64,000 nucleotides of DNA from Engraulis encrasicolus. Its lineage: Eukaryota > Chordata > Actinopteri > Clupeiformes > Engraulidae. The stretch is taken from contig NC_085880.1 of the NCBI RefSeq assembly GCF_034702125.1, positions 17,404,528-17,468,527 of the forward strand. Direction: 5' to 3'. Positions within the stretch are counted from its first letter, which is position 1. Each line of letters opens with the position of its first letter. Below are positions 1-11,086 of the stretch, one piece after another. The notes below the pieces were generated by a model that saw only the letters and a list, made by a program, of their open reading frames with translations, was not told where the DNA came from and ran no database searches. The translations under genes were made by a program, and so were the position numbers.

Positions 1-182
1 CGGAAAAGATGAACAATTGTACCGGCAGATTAACTGCAAAAAAAGGGTAAAAACATGACTTGGATTTGAAAAGTCAGGCTGCCTGTGTGTTAGTAGTACA
101 TATTTTTTTAGTCAGTGGTTCAAATTTCATGGGGCCCAGGGCGAGGTGGAAACATGTATCCATGGGAGTGGAGTGGGGTGAA

Positions 183-386
183 CAGGGCTGGACTGGCCAT
201 CTGGCATATCGGGCATTTCCCGGTGGGCCTTGCACCCTCGTGGGCCCCTATTTTCAGAAATGTAAAAAAAACACACAAAAACCAGAGGGTGCGGGCCCGC
301 CAGTGAGTCAGTTCTGCGCCACTAATTATGAGGGGCCTTTTAAGCCAAAAGTGCCCGGGCCCTATTTCTCCCCCAGTACGTCCCTG
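183..386. mobile_element. hAT-type MITE, 'GGGCTGGACTGG' family
   Basis: The left end reads CAGGGCTGGACTGG and the right end, read on the other strand, CAGGGACGTACTGG, giving an imperfect terminal inverted repeat. The flanks GGGGTGAA (175-182) and GTGGTGAG (387-394) match at 6 of 8 positions, as an aged 8-bp hAT target duplication would. There is no transposase. The minus-strand end of 63560-63835 carries the same terminal sequence. Confidence 0.55.
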
Positions 387-1597
387 GTGGTGAGTGATGA
401 GTTGAGAAGGAGGAATCCAGGTCAGCTGTAATCAGCAGCTGATGACCAGATCTGTTTACCCCCTAGCCTAGTAGTATATTTACCCCACCTGGGATATTTT
501 TAAAAGCAACTATTTCTTTTAATGTCCTACAATCTCGCTCTGGACTGGAGGCAAGCTGACTCTTCACACACTCAGTTTTGACATTCATTACATGGTGATG
601 GTGCTGCAGTTTAACAGTCAAATAAAGCTGGGAGGAACATTTTCTTTTTTTTCCCCCTGTATGTAGATGGCATGTGATGATGCACTACACGGGTTGGGGG
701 TAAAAGAAAGACTTGTGGTGCATGAGCCCCGCTTCAAGGATGTGATATGTGCTTTACTTCCAAAAGTTAACCTCATTTGCATTCCAGCTTTCGCCTGCAC
801 AATTTAAATTGCTTAGTTCCAGGCCCATCCTTGCTATCACTGTCAGCATGACAGTATGTCAATAATGATTACCATGCCTGCGCTGATAGCAAAGAGACAT
901 GGTTTGACAGCTGCTAAACTGCAAGTTCTATACAAACAGCCACACGCAGAGAATATTTCAGGCGGGGATATTGGGTGTTAGTAGCTTCAGATCACTGACT
1001 GTGCAATACTGTTGTTTCTGTGTGTGCTATGACAACAAGCCTCCAGATGCAGTCATGTTGCCGTGCGGAATTGACAGGATGGACTGTACTTCTAGTGCGC
1101 CCAAAGCTTATGTTCTGGTTCATGGACATCGCTGCATATTTGGAACATTCTGGAGCAAAGAATGAATAAAAAAACATCCTATTATATATATGAATAATAA
1201 AGATTGGTCTTGTATGTGGTGGTGTATTTTATGAAAATGGCACAATTATGGCTCATGCACAGCTAATGAGACTTTTTAATCTTTTATGAGACAAAGTCTT
1301 ATTATTTGAAACAAAAATATTAAAAATAGCTGTGATGCATCTAAGCAAAAAACACAATATCATAAACTATACTATGATTACAAGTACTGTAGCTGTGCAC
1401 GGCATATCATACACTTGCTGTATATAACACCGCAATTCCAAGCCAGCATTTTGTTCTCCAAAGGTTTTCTAAAAACATTGAGCAAAATGTGATGTAAATG
1501 TATAAGGGGAAATTATGTCATCATGTAACCATGCCATGTCTGCATCACACAATGTACTGTATGGCGTAATGGTAATTAAGCCATTCCATCATCCATA
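387..1597. other. no gene or clear repeat recognised
   Basis: AT-rich sequence with only short accidental reading frames. I see no splice-bounded exon, RNA gene or complete mobile element here. Confidence 0.5.
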
Positions 1598-1740
1598 CAG
1601 GGAAGCCGACTGGGGGGGTAAAGGGCCCAGGGAGAGAGGAGGGGGCCCAGAATTGGATCCTCATGCCATCGAATGTATTGGTTTTGGGGCCCTTTCAGAT
1701 GTCTTAGTTCCGGGCTCAGCCAAAGCTGTCAGCGGCCCTG
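1598..1740 (+). mobile_element. hAT-type MITE family A, copy 1
   Basis: The element starts CAGGGAAGCCGAC and ends GCTGTCAGCGGCCCTG, so its ends form the family-A inverted repeat CAGGG..GC.GAC. The interior has the family's GGGCCC-rich blocks. It lies head to tail with copy 2, two bases away. TCCATA is found just left of this copy (1592-1597) and just right of copy 2 (1903-1908). Confidence 0.65.
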
Positions 1741-1742
1741 TC

Positions 1743-1902
1743 CAGGGAAGCTGATAAGGGGGGACAAAGGGGTCAGTTGCCCCGGGCCCAGCGAGATGGG
1801 GGGCCCATAATTGGTCCCTCATTACATTGAATGTATTGGGTGGGGGGCCATTTCAGATGACGTTGTCCTGGGCCCATGGAGCCAAAGCTATCAGCAGCCC
1901 TG
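1743..1902 (+). mobile_element. hAT-type MITE family A, copy 2
   Basis: Same orientation and layout as the neighbouring copy: it starts CAGGGAAGCTGA and ends GCTATCAGCAGCCCTG. The direct repeat TCCATA brackets the pair rather than each copy. Confidence 0.65.
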
Positions 1903-2929
1903 TCCATACATGTTCTGCAAACCACAGAGGGACTTGTGTTATTTTTGAAGCTCAGCATGTGCGGTTTTATGAATGGACTCGTCCTCGATGTCCTCCAGAG
2001 GGGATGCGGGGGGCTACGTCCCATCGGAACAGGAACTGCAACGTTGTCGAGAATTAGTTCCCCACAAATGCCTCCATGTTGGAATCAGTTCTCCACCAAT
2101 TCCTCAATGTGTTAGAGTCATGACCCCAGAGGGGCTGGACGGGGACGGATGGCTTGTCAGCTATAGCCTGCACGAATTGAGGAGGGACTCTGGCGTTTGG
2201 ATTTTAAATGTTTCTTTAAAGATTAAGAGAGAAATAATAGCTGCCCCATGGGTGTTTAAAATGTACCTAATTTATGTTCTGCTGCCGCCGCTGCTGTTTG
2301 GCTTATCTGTACTGTATATGTGGACACATACTGAGATTGGCCACATTTCACAGGGTTTCTGTGGAATTAAAGTCTTTTGGAAATTAAAATAAAGTGTAAA
2401 ATTAAAAAAGACAAATGATAGAGCACTTTAGAACTCTCCTAGTTTTTCTTTCCCTCATCTAAAGGGGCAAGTTGGACTCATCCAACTTTAATACACTTTG
2501 GCCATCCAGCACATGGTGCAACTTTGACAGAAATAAAATATTTATAGGCTGTTCTCAGCATCACTCTAAGGCACATTTGTATGGTCTCTGTGGTCATTCA
2601 TTCATTAATGCTGAAATGATAATCTTATAATAACTAAACTAATGACTAAGGACTAAGTTCTTAAGTTCTTTAGGGGTCTTTACTGACATGTAAATCATAT
2701 TCAATTTAAAAAAAAAAACAAGGACTAGTCACCATACCAATTTAATATTCAAAACATGGTATACAGTATGTACATTAATCTGGCTTGAATGTGACAGACA
2801 AAGGAGAGTCTGTTTGTGGCATTTCATCATACATTTTGTATTTTGTTTGTGATACACAAAAAGTGCTTCCAAAAATGGTCTTCCTCATACTCATGTAACC
2901 AGACGTATTACTGTGCTCTTCGTTCCCCT
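1903..2929. other. no gene recognised; sequence left of the LINE
   Basis: An open frame of 139 codons at 1973-2392 begins just after the MITE pair. It has no recognisable domain, signal or splice context and I do not call it a gene. The true 5' end of the following LINE may lie in the last part of this stretch. Confidence 0.4.
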
Positions 2930-3109
2930 CAGGGCCGCAAATTCGCCACCAATGCAAGTCACAGTACGATATCGCTGGACTAAAGGGCCAGTCCGATAGC
3001 CCAGCGCTACCGATACTGTATGACGCTTCGGGAGGGAGGTTTACTAACGTTTCACGCCACACTCTGCCAGTTGGCATCCGTTACACTCACATAACCCAGT
3101 CTCTTAATT

Positions 3110-4108
3110 ATGGCCAACTCTACCTGCGCCTGTAGTGATCTAGCTAATGCTAATGAAAGACTAGCCAAAGCCAACATGACGATTGAAACACTTAGACGTG
3201 ACATTCGCCGGCTACAATGCGAGGTAGTCATAAAATCCCATAACACCACGTTGAAACACCAAACCAGTAATACTAGCGCCAACCTAACTACACTATCTTT
3301 TTTCCCCAGCCACAGCAAACACCAGCCGAAGTCCCCCCCGAATCCACCGTGCTCCACTCCCGCGCGTCGTAGCTGGACGGAGGTGGTTAACGGCGGCAGG
3401 GGAGTACTGCAGAAATGTTCACCACCTCTAGTGACTAGCAATCGTTTTTCTGTACTTGACTCAGTCATCGATGCAGAAACTGACCCTGTCCCCCCCTCCC
3501 ACCAGGTGCCCAAGCCTCTACCACAAAGAGTGCGACCCAGAAGCCGCCGGACCCTCGCTACCCCCAGGCAAATCACCCGAGAGCAGCCTGCCCATTCAGA
3601 ACCCCGGCGACCATCAACAGTCCTCATAGGATCTTCGATGGTTCGCCACGTAACCCTACGAAACGCCCAGACGTGGTGCCTACCTGGAGCTCTCGTAGCC
3701 GATGTCCAGTCGAATGTGCCGGACGCGCTGTCACAGTATCCTACTGCCACAACTCTCATCGTCCACGCAGGCTCCAATGACATCCGGCTGCAGCAGTCTA
3801 AAAAACTTGAGTCCGATTTCCTCTCCCTTATTAATACCCTTAGCAGCACTGGAAAAAAATACGCTATCTCAGGCCCCATCCCCTCTGTTTGTTTCTCTGC
3901 CTTCCAGTTCTCCCGAATCCGCCAACTGCACGTCTGGCTGATGAGACACTGCCGCCAAGAAGCCATTCCCTACGTTGACAACTTCTCCGCTTTCTGGAAC
4001 CGCCGTAACCTCTTCGCACGAGATGGAAGGCACTTAAACAGATCTGGCGCTCGTCTCCTCGCGACCAACCTAGAGCTGACCCTCGAAGCCCACCGGTCCT
4101 TGGATTGA
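3110..4108 (+). CDS. LINE ORF1 protein with coiled coil and SGNH-hydrolase (esterase) domain
   Basis: This 332-residue protein is the first ORF of an L2/CR1-type LINE. Residues 10-40 (rich in L, A, N, E, R) look like a short coiled coil suited to ORF1p oligomerisation. Residues 70-165 are proline- and basic-rich and probably bind RNA. Residues 168-330 match an SGNH hydrolase: GSSMVRH at 174-180 with the nucleophile serine, GSND at 221-224, and DGRHLN at 305-310 with the Asp/His pair. All catalytic positions look intact. The first ATG is used and no earlier in-frame start is apparent. The stop is TGA followed by CTA, and the frame stays open into ORF2. ORF1 proteins normally coat the element RNA; the role of the esterase part is not settled. 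Confidence 0.85.
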   Translation: MANSTCACSDLANANERLAKANMTIETLRRDIRRLQCEVVIKSHNTTLKHQTSNTSANLTTLSFFPSHSKHQPKSPPNPPCSTPARRSWTEVVNGGRGVLQKCSPPLVTSNRFSVLDSVIDAETDPVPPSHQVPKPLPQRVRPRSRRTLATPRQITREQPAHSEPRRPSTVLIGSSMVRHVTLRNAQTWCLPGALVADVQSNVPDALSQYPTATTLIVHAGSNDIRLQQSKKLESDFLSLINTLSSTGKKYAISGPIPSVCFSAFQFSRIRQLHVWLMRHCRQEAIPYVDNFSAFWNRRNLFARDGRHLNRSGARLLATNLELTLEAHRSLD

Positions 4109-4114
4109 CTAACA
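4103..4114 (+). promoter_or_regulatory. possible stop-codon readthrough site between LINE ORF1 and ORF2
   Basis: The sequence reads GAT TGA CTA ACA in the ORF1 frame. UGA followed by CUA is the best known leaky-stop context in animal genes. It fits here because ORF2 lies in the same frame and has no AUG before its endonuclease core. That readthrough occurs is inference. Confidence 0.45.
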
Positions 4115-7100
4115 GGTGTTTCAAATCCAAAGCACTACACCAATTTAGACACTGCGTGCCCAACAGAGAGTTCCCCTCTAGCTATCCACGCTGTCACTAC
4201 CCGTAGGAAAGCTCGCAGATATAGACCCTCTGGTTGTGTACACAACAACCTAATTACGATTGCACCTGAACGCATAAACAATAGCTCTACTACTTTGAAT
4301 GTTAATGCTGCATTACTTAACGTGCAGTCCTTGACCAACAAAAGCTTCGTAGTAAACCAGCTGGTCTCGGACAAAAACATAAGCTTTATGTTCCTTACCG
4401 AAACATGGCTTAAAGACGACGGGGCTGCTACTTTTATTGAGGCTTGCCCTTCCGATTACAAATTCCTTCACGCCCCGAGACCAAAGAAACGAGGCGGAGG
4501 CGTAGCCATACTTTTCTCCAACAAATTTAATTGTACTAAGATGAATCTGGGCTCTTTCTCTTCATTTGAATACTTGGCAATGAGGGTCCAAGCAAACCTC
4601 AAACTGATCATTATTGTTCTGTACCGTCCACCGAAATTCTCTTCGTCATTTCTATCTGATTTCTCCACCTTCATGTCGGACGTACTTACTAACTATGACA
4701 AAGCAATAATTGCTGGCGACTTTAATATCCACGTAAATAAATCAGATGACGCAATAGCCAAGTCTTTCTTAGACACATTAAATGGATTCGGTGTCGTCCA
4801 GAATGTTACAGAACAGCCTACCCATCGAAAAGGCAACACACTTGACCTTGTTATTTCACATGCACTTGACATCAACAATATATCGGTCACGGACGTCGGC
4901 CTCTCCGACCACCACTGTGTGTTCTTTGATTTTGACATTTCAACACAAATTAGCACACCCAACAATGTCATTCACAGACGACGCATTAATGCCTCTGCTG
5001 AGCTTAAGATTTCAGACCTCATCAAATCAGGTGACCTACTAAATGGTCACTGCACACCTGATGAAATGGTTGATAGCTTCAACAACAACTTAAGAGGGAT
5101 TCTAGATAACATAGCTCCAATTAGAACGACGACAAGAACCAGAGCTAGGTATTCACCTTGGATGAATGACTCACTTAGAGCCTTAAAAAGAAAATGCAGA
5201 GTAACCGAGCGTCTTTGGAGGAAAACTAAATTAGAAGTCCACAGACAATCCCTTAGGGATGAGATCTCCTCCTACAATAATGCGGTACGCTCAGAGAGAA
5301 AAGCATATTTTTCCAAAATCATAACAGACAACCAGCATAATGCGAAAGTTCTTTTTTCCACTATTGACCACCTGCTTAATCCAACACATAGCAATAACAA
5401 CCTAAATGCAGCATCACATGCCAAGTGCGAGGAATTTGCTAGATTTTTTAATAAAAAGATTGCCGACATTAGAGAAGGCATCCAAGGTGGAAACGCAGCA
5501 ACCTCTGTCGCCCACTCAGGCGATACACCGAGGGGAGGGTTAAACCCCCCTAGGAGACCTGAGAGCTTCCAAAAGTTTTGTCCAATTACAGAGGACGACC
5601 TCTGTAAAATAGTCAGGGAAAGTAAGCAGTCTACCTGCAGCCTTGACGCGATCCCCACATATCTGCTAAAAAACGTACTCGGTTGCTTAGCAGCACCTTT
5701 ACTGCAAATTGTTAACACCTCTATGCTTACAGGCATTTTTCCAAGCTCATTCAAAACAGCCATGGTAAAGCCACTCCTAAAAAAGACAAATTTAGATCAG
5801 AATTCTTTAAACAACTACCGACCTATATCAAACCTCCCCTTTATAAGCAAGGTACTAGAAAAAGTTGTATTTAAACAGCTTAATCAACATCTGGCTGGGA
5901 ATGATATCTTGGAAAAATTCCAATCAGGCTTTAGAGCCAACCATAGCACCGAAACAGCACTAACCAAAATAATAAGTGATCTTAGGCTCAACACTGCCGC
6001 AAACAAAGTTTCAGCACTTATCCTCCTCGACCTCAGTGCCGCCTTTGACACGATAGACCACAACATACTAATTGACCGCCTTGAATCTTGGGTAGGCTTG
6101 TCCGGTCACGTCTTAGAGTGGTTCAAAACATATATTACAGGAAGACAGTTTTTTGTCACCATCGGAGAATACGTCTCCAACAAGTATGATGTGCCTTTTG
6201 GAGTTGCTCAGGGTAGTTGCTTGGGCCCTCTCCTCTTCTCTCTCTATATGTTGCCCCTGGGCTCCATCATCAGAGAGCACAATGTTGATTTTCATAGCTA
6301 TGCCGATGACACTCAACTATATATCTCTGTCGAGCCTAGCCAAACCACTGCCATTCATGCCTTGACTAAATGCATGTCTGCCATTACAGATTGGATGAAC
6401 AGTAACTTCCTAAAATTAAATGAAGATAAAACTGAAGTGTTGCTCATTGGGCCTAAGAAAAAACGTGCAAAACTCCACTCAAGCCTAGGTGACCTAAGCA
6501 TACACATTAAAGATAAGGTTACTAGCCTAGGTGTGGTCATAGACTCGGATTTGAGCTTTGAGCCTCACATCAACAAGATAACAAAATCTGCTTTTTTCCA
6601 TCTTAGAAATGTCAACAAAGTGCGCCGGCTTGGCCCCCCGACAAGACGCTGAGAAACTTATTCATGCCTTTGTCACCAGTAGGATAGACTACTGCAATGC
6701 TCTTTTCTCTGGTCTCCCAAAAAAATTAATTGACAAATTGCAACTCATTCAAAATTCTGCGGCAAGAATCCTAACAAGAACCAGAATGAGAGAGCACATC
6801 TCTCCTGTCTTGGCAGACCTGCACTGGTTACCTGTCTCATACAGAATCGACTTTAAGATTCTGCTCACAGTATTTAAAGCATTAAATGGACTTGCCCCTA
6901 GCTATATCTCAGACATGCTCTCTTTTTATGCCCCTGCTCGAGCTCTCAGGTCCACTGATGCCAAGCTGCTAAGGACCCCCACCCCCCCGCAGAAGAAGAT
7001 CGGCGACGCCGCGTTTGCCTGCTATGCGCCCAAGAGATGGAACACCCTCCCCATCGAGATCCGATCAGCCACCTCCGTCGACTCCTTTAAGAAGCAGCTG

Positions 7101-7133
7101 AAGACCCACCTCTTCATCCTTGCCAACTCCTAG
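4109..7133 (+). CDS. LINE ORF2: AP-endonuclease and reverse transcriptase, one frameshift
   Basis: ORF2 nicks target DNA and reverse-transcribes the element RNA. The frame is open directly after the ORF1 TGA and is the same frame as ORF1. Its first in-frame ATG (4388) lies inside the endonuclease, after the NVQSL motif (Asn codon 4319). A TTG at 4295 is also available. Endonuclease motifs are ETWL (Glu codon 4403), AGDFN (Asp codon 4718) and SDHH (4904-4915). RT motifs are NNYRPISNLP, FQSGFR, LDLSAAFDTIDH, GVAQGSCLGPLLF and YADD (6299-6310). The frame breaks near 6636-6641 in a run of six C and resumes one frame over (6609-7133), giving the usual C-terminal region with SRIDYCNALFSGLP. Total length is about 1,007 codons if the extra base is ignored. 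The base may be real decay or a homopolymer sequencing error. Confidence 0.85.
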
Positions 7134-7644
7134 CTGCCAAGACGTCATAGTGTCCCAGCCGCCGCAGCGCCCTTACTACTCGCAATCCAGCCCTGGCAGG
7201 GGGCTCCCCTAGGTGGCCGCTGGTCTCTGCCTGAGGTTTCTTCCTGACTACAGGGGGTCTTTTTTCTCAGACCTCACTGAGCTTTTTTTCCCCCTCACAA
7301 ACTATGAATCAAGCGAAAGGGAGTTTTTCCTCACCCCTGATGCCACCAGGGGCCGCACCTGAGCGCCCAATCTCTGTGTGACTATCTATGACTTATGATA
7401 GGCCCAGCCACTATGGACCTTACACATCTAAGAATCCTGGTCCTAACCTACGTTGACCTTATGACTCTACATTCTCTGTCTATCTCTTCTTCCTCTGCCT
7501 TCCTGCTTTTTCTGCCTCTCCTCTATACCTCTCCTTTTAAATCTATCTCTCCTCTCCTTTTAAATCTATCTCTAACAATGTTTTTTCCCATTTGTTAAGC
7601 ACTTTGAGTTACATGCCTTGTATGACACAGTGCTATACAAATAC

Positions 7645-7668
7645 AATTATTATTATTATTATTATTAC
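7645..7668 (+). repeat. (ATT)n tail of the LINE
   Basis: About eight ATT units directly after the conserved 3' end of the LINE. This is the tail type expected for L2/CR1 elements and sets the right end of the insertion. Confidence 0.8.
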
Positions 7669-7725
7669 CAGTGTTGTTGCCACACTGTGCCCAGCTCTGC
7701 CTAAATAGTAATCTCACCCCCATCA

Positions 7726-7885
7726 CAGGGGCGTAAAGTATACCCCCGCAGCCTCCGCGAGGCAGGGGGGACCATACGAGGTGGGGGGCCCACATGGGCC
7801 CTTGACTTGAAGAAACACCCCCTCCACATGTTATTAGGCCCTCTTTTTTCGTTCGGGGCCCTGAAGTACTTGCGTTACGCCAGTG
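7726..7885. mobile_element. hAT-type MITE with perfect 8-bp target duplication
   Basis: The ends are CAGGGGCGTAAAGTATAC and, on the opposite strand, CACTGGCGTAACGCAAGTAC. CCCCATCA lies on both sides (7718-7725 and 7886-7893), an exact 8-bp duplication. At 160 bp it has no coding capacity. Confidence 0.8.
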
Positions 7886-8160
7886 CCCCATCACCATCCC
7901 ATCCCATCTCATCTCATCTCATCACGGGCCACCATGGTGAGGCTTTAGCTCTGGATTCAGTTCACTGCCGGCCCGGTCGGACGCCCTGCAGGGCTCTCGC
8001 TGTCAATGGATGATTAATTACCTCTTGGCATCATTTATAGACGAGTTGGTTTACATTAAAAAGTGTTTTCCCCCCGGGCCCCGGCCAGGTCTCAGTCACT
8101 AACCTTTCGCTCAGAGGGCTTGCTGAGTGGAGGGCTGAAGGGTCGGGGCATTGGAGTGGG

Positions 8161-8210
8161 GGCACGCAGGGTTGTGTGAGTGTGCGTGAGAGCGTGTGTG
8201 TATGTGTGAG

Positions 8211-8262
<52 letters not shown>

Positions 8263-8322
8263 CGTCTGTGTTTGTGGGAGCGGTGGTGGTGGCTGTGTGT
8301 GTGTGTGTGCGCGTGCGGATGA

Positions 8323-8359
<37 letters not shown>

Positions 8360-8376
8360 CACGTGCGTCTGTGTGT
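8161..8376 (+). repeat. (GT)n microsatellite
   Basis: Two long GT runs (about 8213-8257 and 8325-8359) in a GT-rich stretch. The open frames made of CV or HT repeats here are artefacts. Confidence 0.95.
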
Positions 8377-8590
8377 GTTTTGTGGGAGCGGTGGTGGTGG
8401 TGGTGGCTGTGTTGGGTTGGGTTAGGTTGGGCTGGGCTGGGCTGGGCTGAGGGAGAAAGGGATTCTTGCCAGCTGGAAATGATCGTCTGTCCTAGATGCT
8501 GGTAGATTGCCATGATGCCTGCTGTGTTTCACCTGCTGTCCTTGGGTTTCAGAACCCTTCACGGACGCACGAGCACGCTGCACGTACACC

Positions 8591-8871
8591 CAGGGCTGGA
8601 TTAATGCACAGGCTAGATATGGCTGCAGCCTAGGGGCCCCCACCTGCTAGGGGGCCCCTGATTGGTGAAAAGCGAAAAATTATGGAATTATGACAAGATG
8701 CTATATTGAACAATTCATCTGTCAAGTTGAGTAGAGTTGGTGGACATCTTATCCTTAATTCCTAGCATGTAATTATGACTGTCTATGTACATTTGCTACA
8801 GAATTTACTTGCTGGGGGGGCCCACAGCAACCTGTAGCCTAGGGGCCCCAGGTCATCTTAATCCGGCCCTG
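8591..8871. mobile_element. hAT-type MITE family B, copy 1, perfect 8-bp target duplication
   Basis: The left end is CAGGGCTGGATTAA and the right end, reversed, CAGGGCCGGATTAA. The flanks are CGTACACC at 8583-8590 and again at 8872-8879. The interior is AT-rich with GGGGCCCC blocks near both ends and no ORF. The copy at 25252-25534 is in the opposite orientation. Confidence 0.9.
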
Positions 8872-8879
8872 CGTACACC

Positions 8880-9010
8880 CGTCCCGCCCGCTTGCCCGCC
8901 TGGTCGCACACCCGCCCGCCTGCCTGCCTGCATCCCTGCCTACATGCCTGCCCGACTATACGCCTGCCTATGTGCCTGCCTGCCTGCCTGCCTACCTTCC
9001 TGCCTGCGTG
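8880..9010 (+). repeat. degenerate (CCTG)n minisatellite
   Basis: Repeated CCTGCCTGC-type units with frequent substitutions, giving a proline/alanine/cysteine-rich open frame that is not a gene. It starts in the target-duplication copy of the preceding MITE. Confidence 0.8.
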
Positions 9011-9059
9011 TATTTTATGTCATTTTATGTTAGCTCAATATTGACACAACTACTTTTTC

Positions 9060-9141
9060 GAGGGGTTAAATTGCATGTATTGGGTGGGGGGGTCTTTCAG
9101 ATGACTTCAACCCAGGCCCAGCCAAAGCTGTCACATGTATG
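9060..9141 (+). mobile_element. fragment of MITE family A
   Basis: Contains GCATGTATTGGGTGGGG, TTTCAGATGACTT and CCAAAGCTGTCA in the order seen in the 3' half of the copies at 1598-1902. The 5' half and the end are missing. Confidence 0.55.
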
Positions 9142-9450
9142 GTCAAGCATAGCAAGCATATTCCAACCTTAATACGTCAGATGAGGAAAGGGATGAGTTC
9201 AAAGATGTGCTGGTGGTGGAGGTTGTCTTGTGTGAGATGGAGGAGTCGGCTGCTCTCTGCTCGTGGCAGGCTGCCCAGACTGTGTCTGTCTCGCCTTCGC
9301 TTCCTTACTCCTACAGCATAGTAATAGCTGTCTGATGCAAACCCCCGGGCCTAAGCGTTACATATGTATTAGGCTATGCAAAATGACTGTCTGTCTGCTA
9401 TACGGCATATGATAGCACACTTAAAATGAACAAAAGATTGTGTGTATAGC

Positions 9451-9457
9451 GTGTGTG

Positions 9458-9526
<69 letters not shown>

Positions 9527-9548
9527 TGTGTGCGTGTGTGTGTGTGTG

Positions 9549-9605
<57 letters not shown>
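9451..9605 (+). repeat. (GT)n microsatellite
   Basis: Long GT run with a short GTGC variant block and two GTAGTG interruptions. Confidence 0.95.
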
Positions 9606-9607
<2 letters not shown>

Positions 9608-9788
9608 CGTCCACTAGCTGGACACCGCCCAGGTGCATGAATGTGCTATAAATTAGCATACAGTACAAGCTGAGCTCACATCCTAACCTCTTCTTTGTTT
9701 CCTCCTTCAGATGTGTACCAGAAAGAAATGAACTTGGAATGGAAGGAAGGAATGACATTGTTTGTAGACAAATAATAATAATGATAAC

Positions 9789-10577
9789 TAGTGGTGGGCC
9801 GTTATCGGCGTTAACGTGCTGCGATAATGTGAGCCTCTTGTCGCGCGACAAAGAAAATATCGCACGTTAATCTATACTCAAAATATGGGTTTGGAGTTTG
9901 GGTATGCACGTCACCATAGCGCTTGATTGACAGACGCTTTCACACTGCGCTCCAGCCGCTTCTCCTCTCCTGTTGCTATCAGCAGAACTATGAACAGGGT
10001 TTGCATGCTGAAAACATTCATCTCTCTGCCGTGGTAGGTGTTGTTTGAGTGCTTTTTCGTAAGTGGTAGATTAAAGAGACGTTATTGTTTGAGGTGAAGC
10101 ATAGAGAGACATTGTGTGAGTAGCCTACCAGCCCGACATAGCCTACATTTCCTCACGCATTGCGTGGAACACAACCACTTACAGAAATCTTGCCTGTGCC
10201 ATCATTGCAAAACAGTCCGTGTGATATGCATTTTGAAGATTGTCAAACTGAAACTGTCAATATCTACTTTCGCTGAATGTTTGTGTAATTGTATTGCGAT
10301 CACGCATTTGCGACTATTGAGATACAACAGGCGGTAATAATAAACCTCGCGGTTGTCGCGCTTGATTTTTTTTTTGCAAACTGAATTCATTTCAAGTTGT
10401 TACTCCTCTGGCATTCTAACTCTGAGAACAACTGTCGGGTTTAGGCCAAATCCCCGAAGGCCAGTGCTGTTGTAGGTTCTAGAAATCCAGCCTGGAGCTG
10501 CTGTGGGCTGCTGTGCGCAGAGCTCCTCCCTCTCTTAAAGGAGCGGCTGCTCTTTTTAACAGTCAGTGGCAGATTCT

Positions 10578-10655
<78 letters not shown>

Positions 10656-11086
10656 CATTAGAAATGCTGAACTGTTGAGGTCATTTTGTTTAAATAGCCT
10701 AAATGTTTGATAGATTTATCTGCAGGCCTATTCGCCTATACAACTTATAGCGCTGTTCATTTTGAAATTTCAGTATCTTATAACTGTAAATGCTTCCCAA
10801 CATATTCGACACACTTTACAAATATTGCAGTGATTTTTTTCATCACCAAGGATCAACATGACCATTTTTTGAAGATGAGATGCATTTTGGAAAAAAGAGA
10901 TGAGCTCTGGTCTAATGCGGCATCTGTCTAAAGAAACCCCTAAGGTTTTTTTTCGGCATTATTTCCCTAGCACGCCTATTCTGAATGAGCCATTTTGATA
11001 TAGATTAATCTAGATTAATCTAGATTAATTTCATAATTACAGTGAGATTAATCTAGATTAAAAAAATTAATCTATGCCCACCCCTA
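9789..11086. mobile_element. 1.3-kb non-autonomous hAT element, perfect 8-bp target duplication
   Basis: The left end is TAGTGGTGGGCCG and the right end, reversed, TAGGGGTGGGCATAG. ATGATAAC flanks it at 9781-9788 and 11087-11094. The right subterminal part has repeated AGATTAATCT motifs (about 10995-11075), possibly transposase-binding repeats. The interior holds a (CT)n run at 10582-10652. I find no transposase. Confidence 0.85.
10582..10652 (+). repeat. (CT)n microsatellite inside the hAT element
   Basis: An uninterrupted CT run of about 70 bp. Confidence 0.95.

Larger units (their letters stand above)
2930..7668 (+). mobile_element. near full-length L2/CR1-type LINE
   Basis: A non-LTR retrotransposon with about 180 bp of 5' leader, two ORFs, a 3' UTR from 7134 and a short (ATT)n tail at about 7645-7668. 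An esterase-type ORF1, an AP-endonuclease/RT ORF2 and a short A/T-repeat tail instead of poly(A) are typical of the CR1/L2 group. The tail follows CAGTGCTATACAAATA, the kind of conserved 3' end such elements have. The left limit is a guess because I could not find target duplications. The only lesion I see in ORF2 is one base in a C run, so the copy seems young. Confidence 0.8.

Noticed and set aside
1973..2392. 139-codon frame with a hydrophobic stretch near its C-terminus
   Set aside because: No family resemblance, no splice or promoter context, and it starts close to a MITE.
3052..3966. 304-codon minus-strand frame
   Set aside because: It is antisense to LINE ORF1, whose plus-strand domains are clear.
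4295..4297. TTG as the established start of ORF2
   Set aside because: The frame is open and protein-like well before it, back to the ORF1 stop. A TTG start is possible but not shown.
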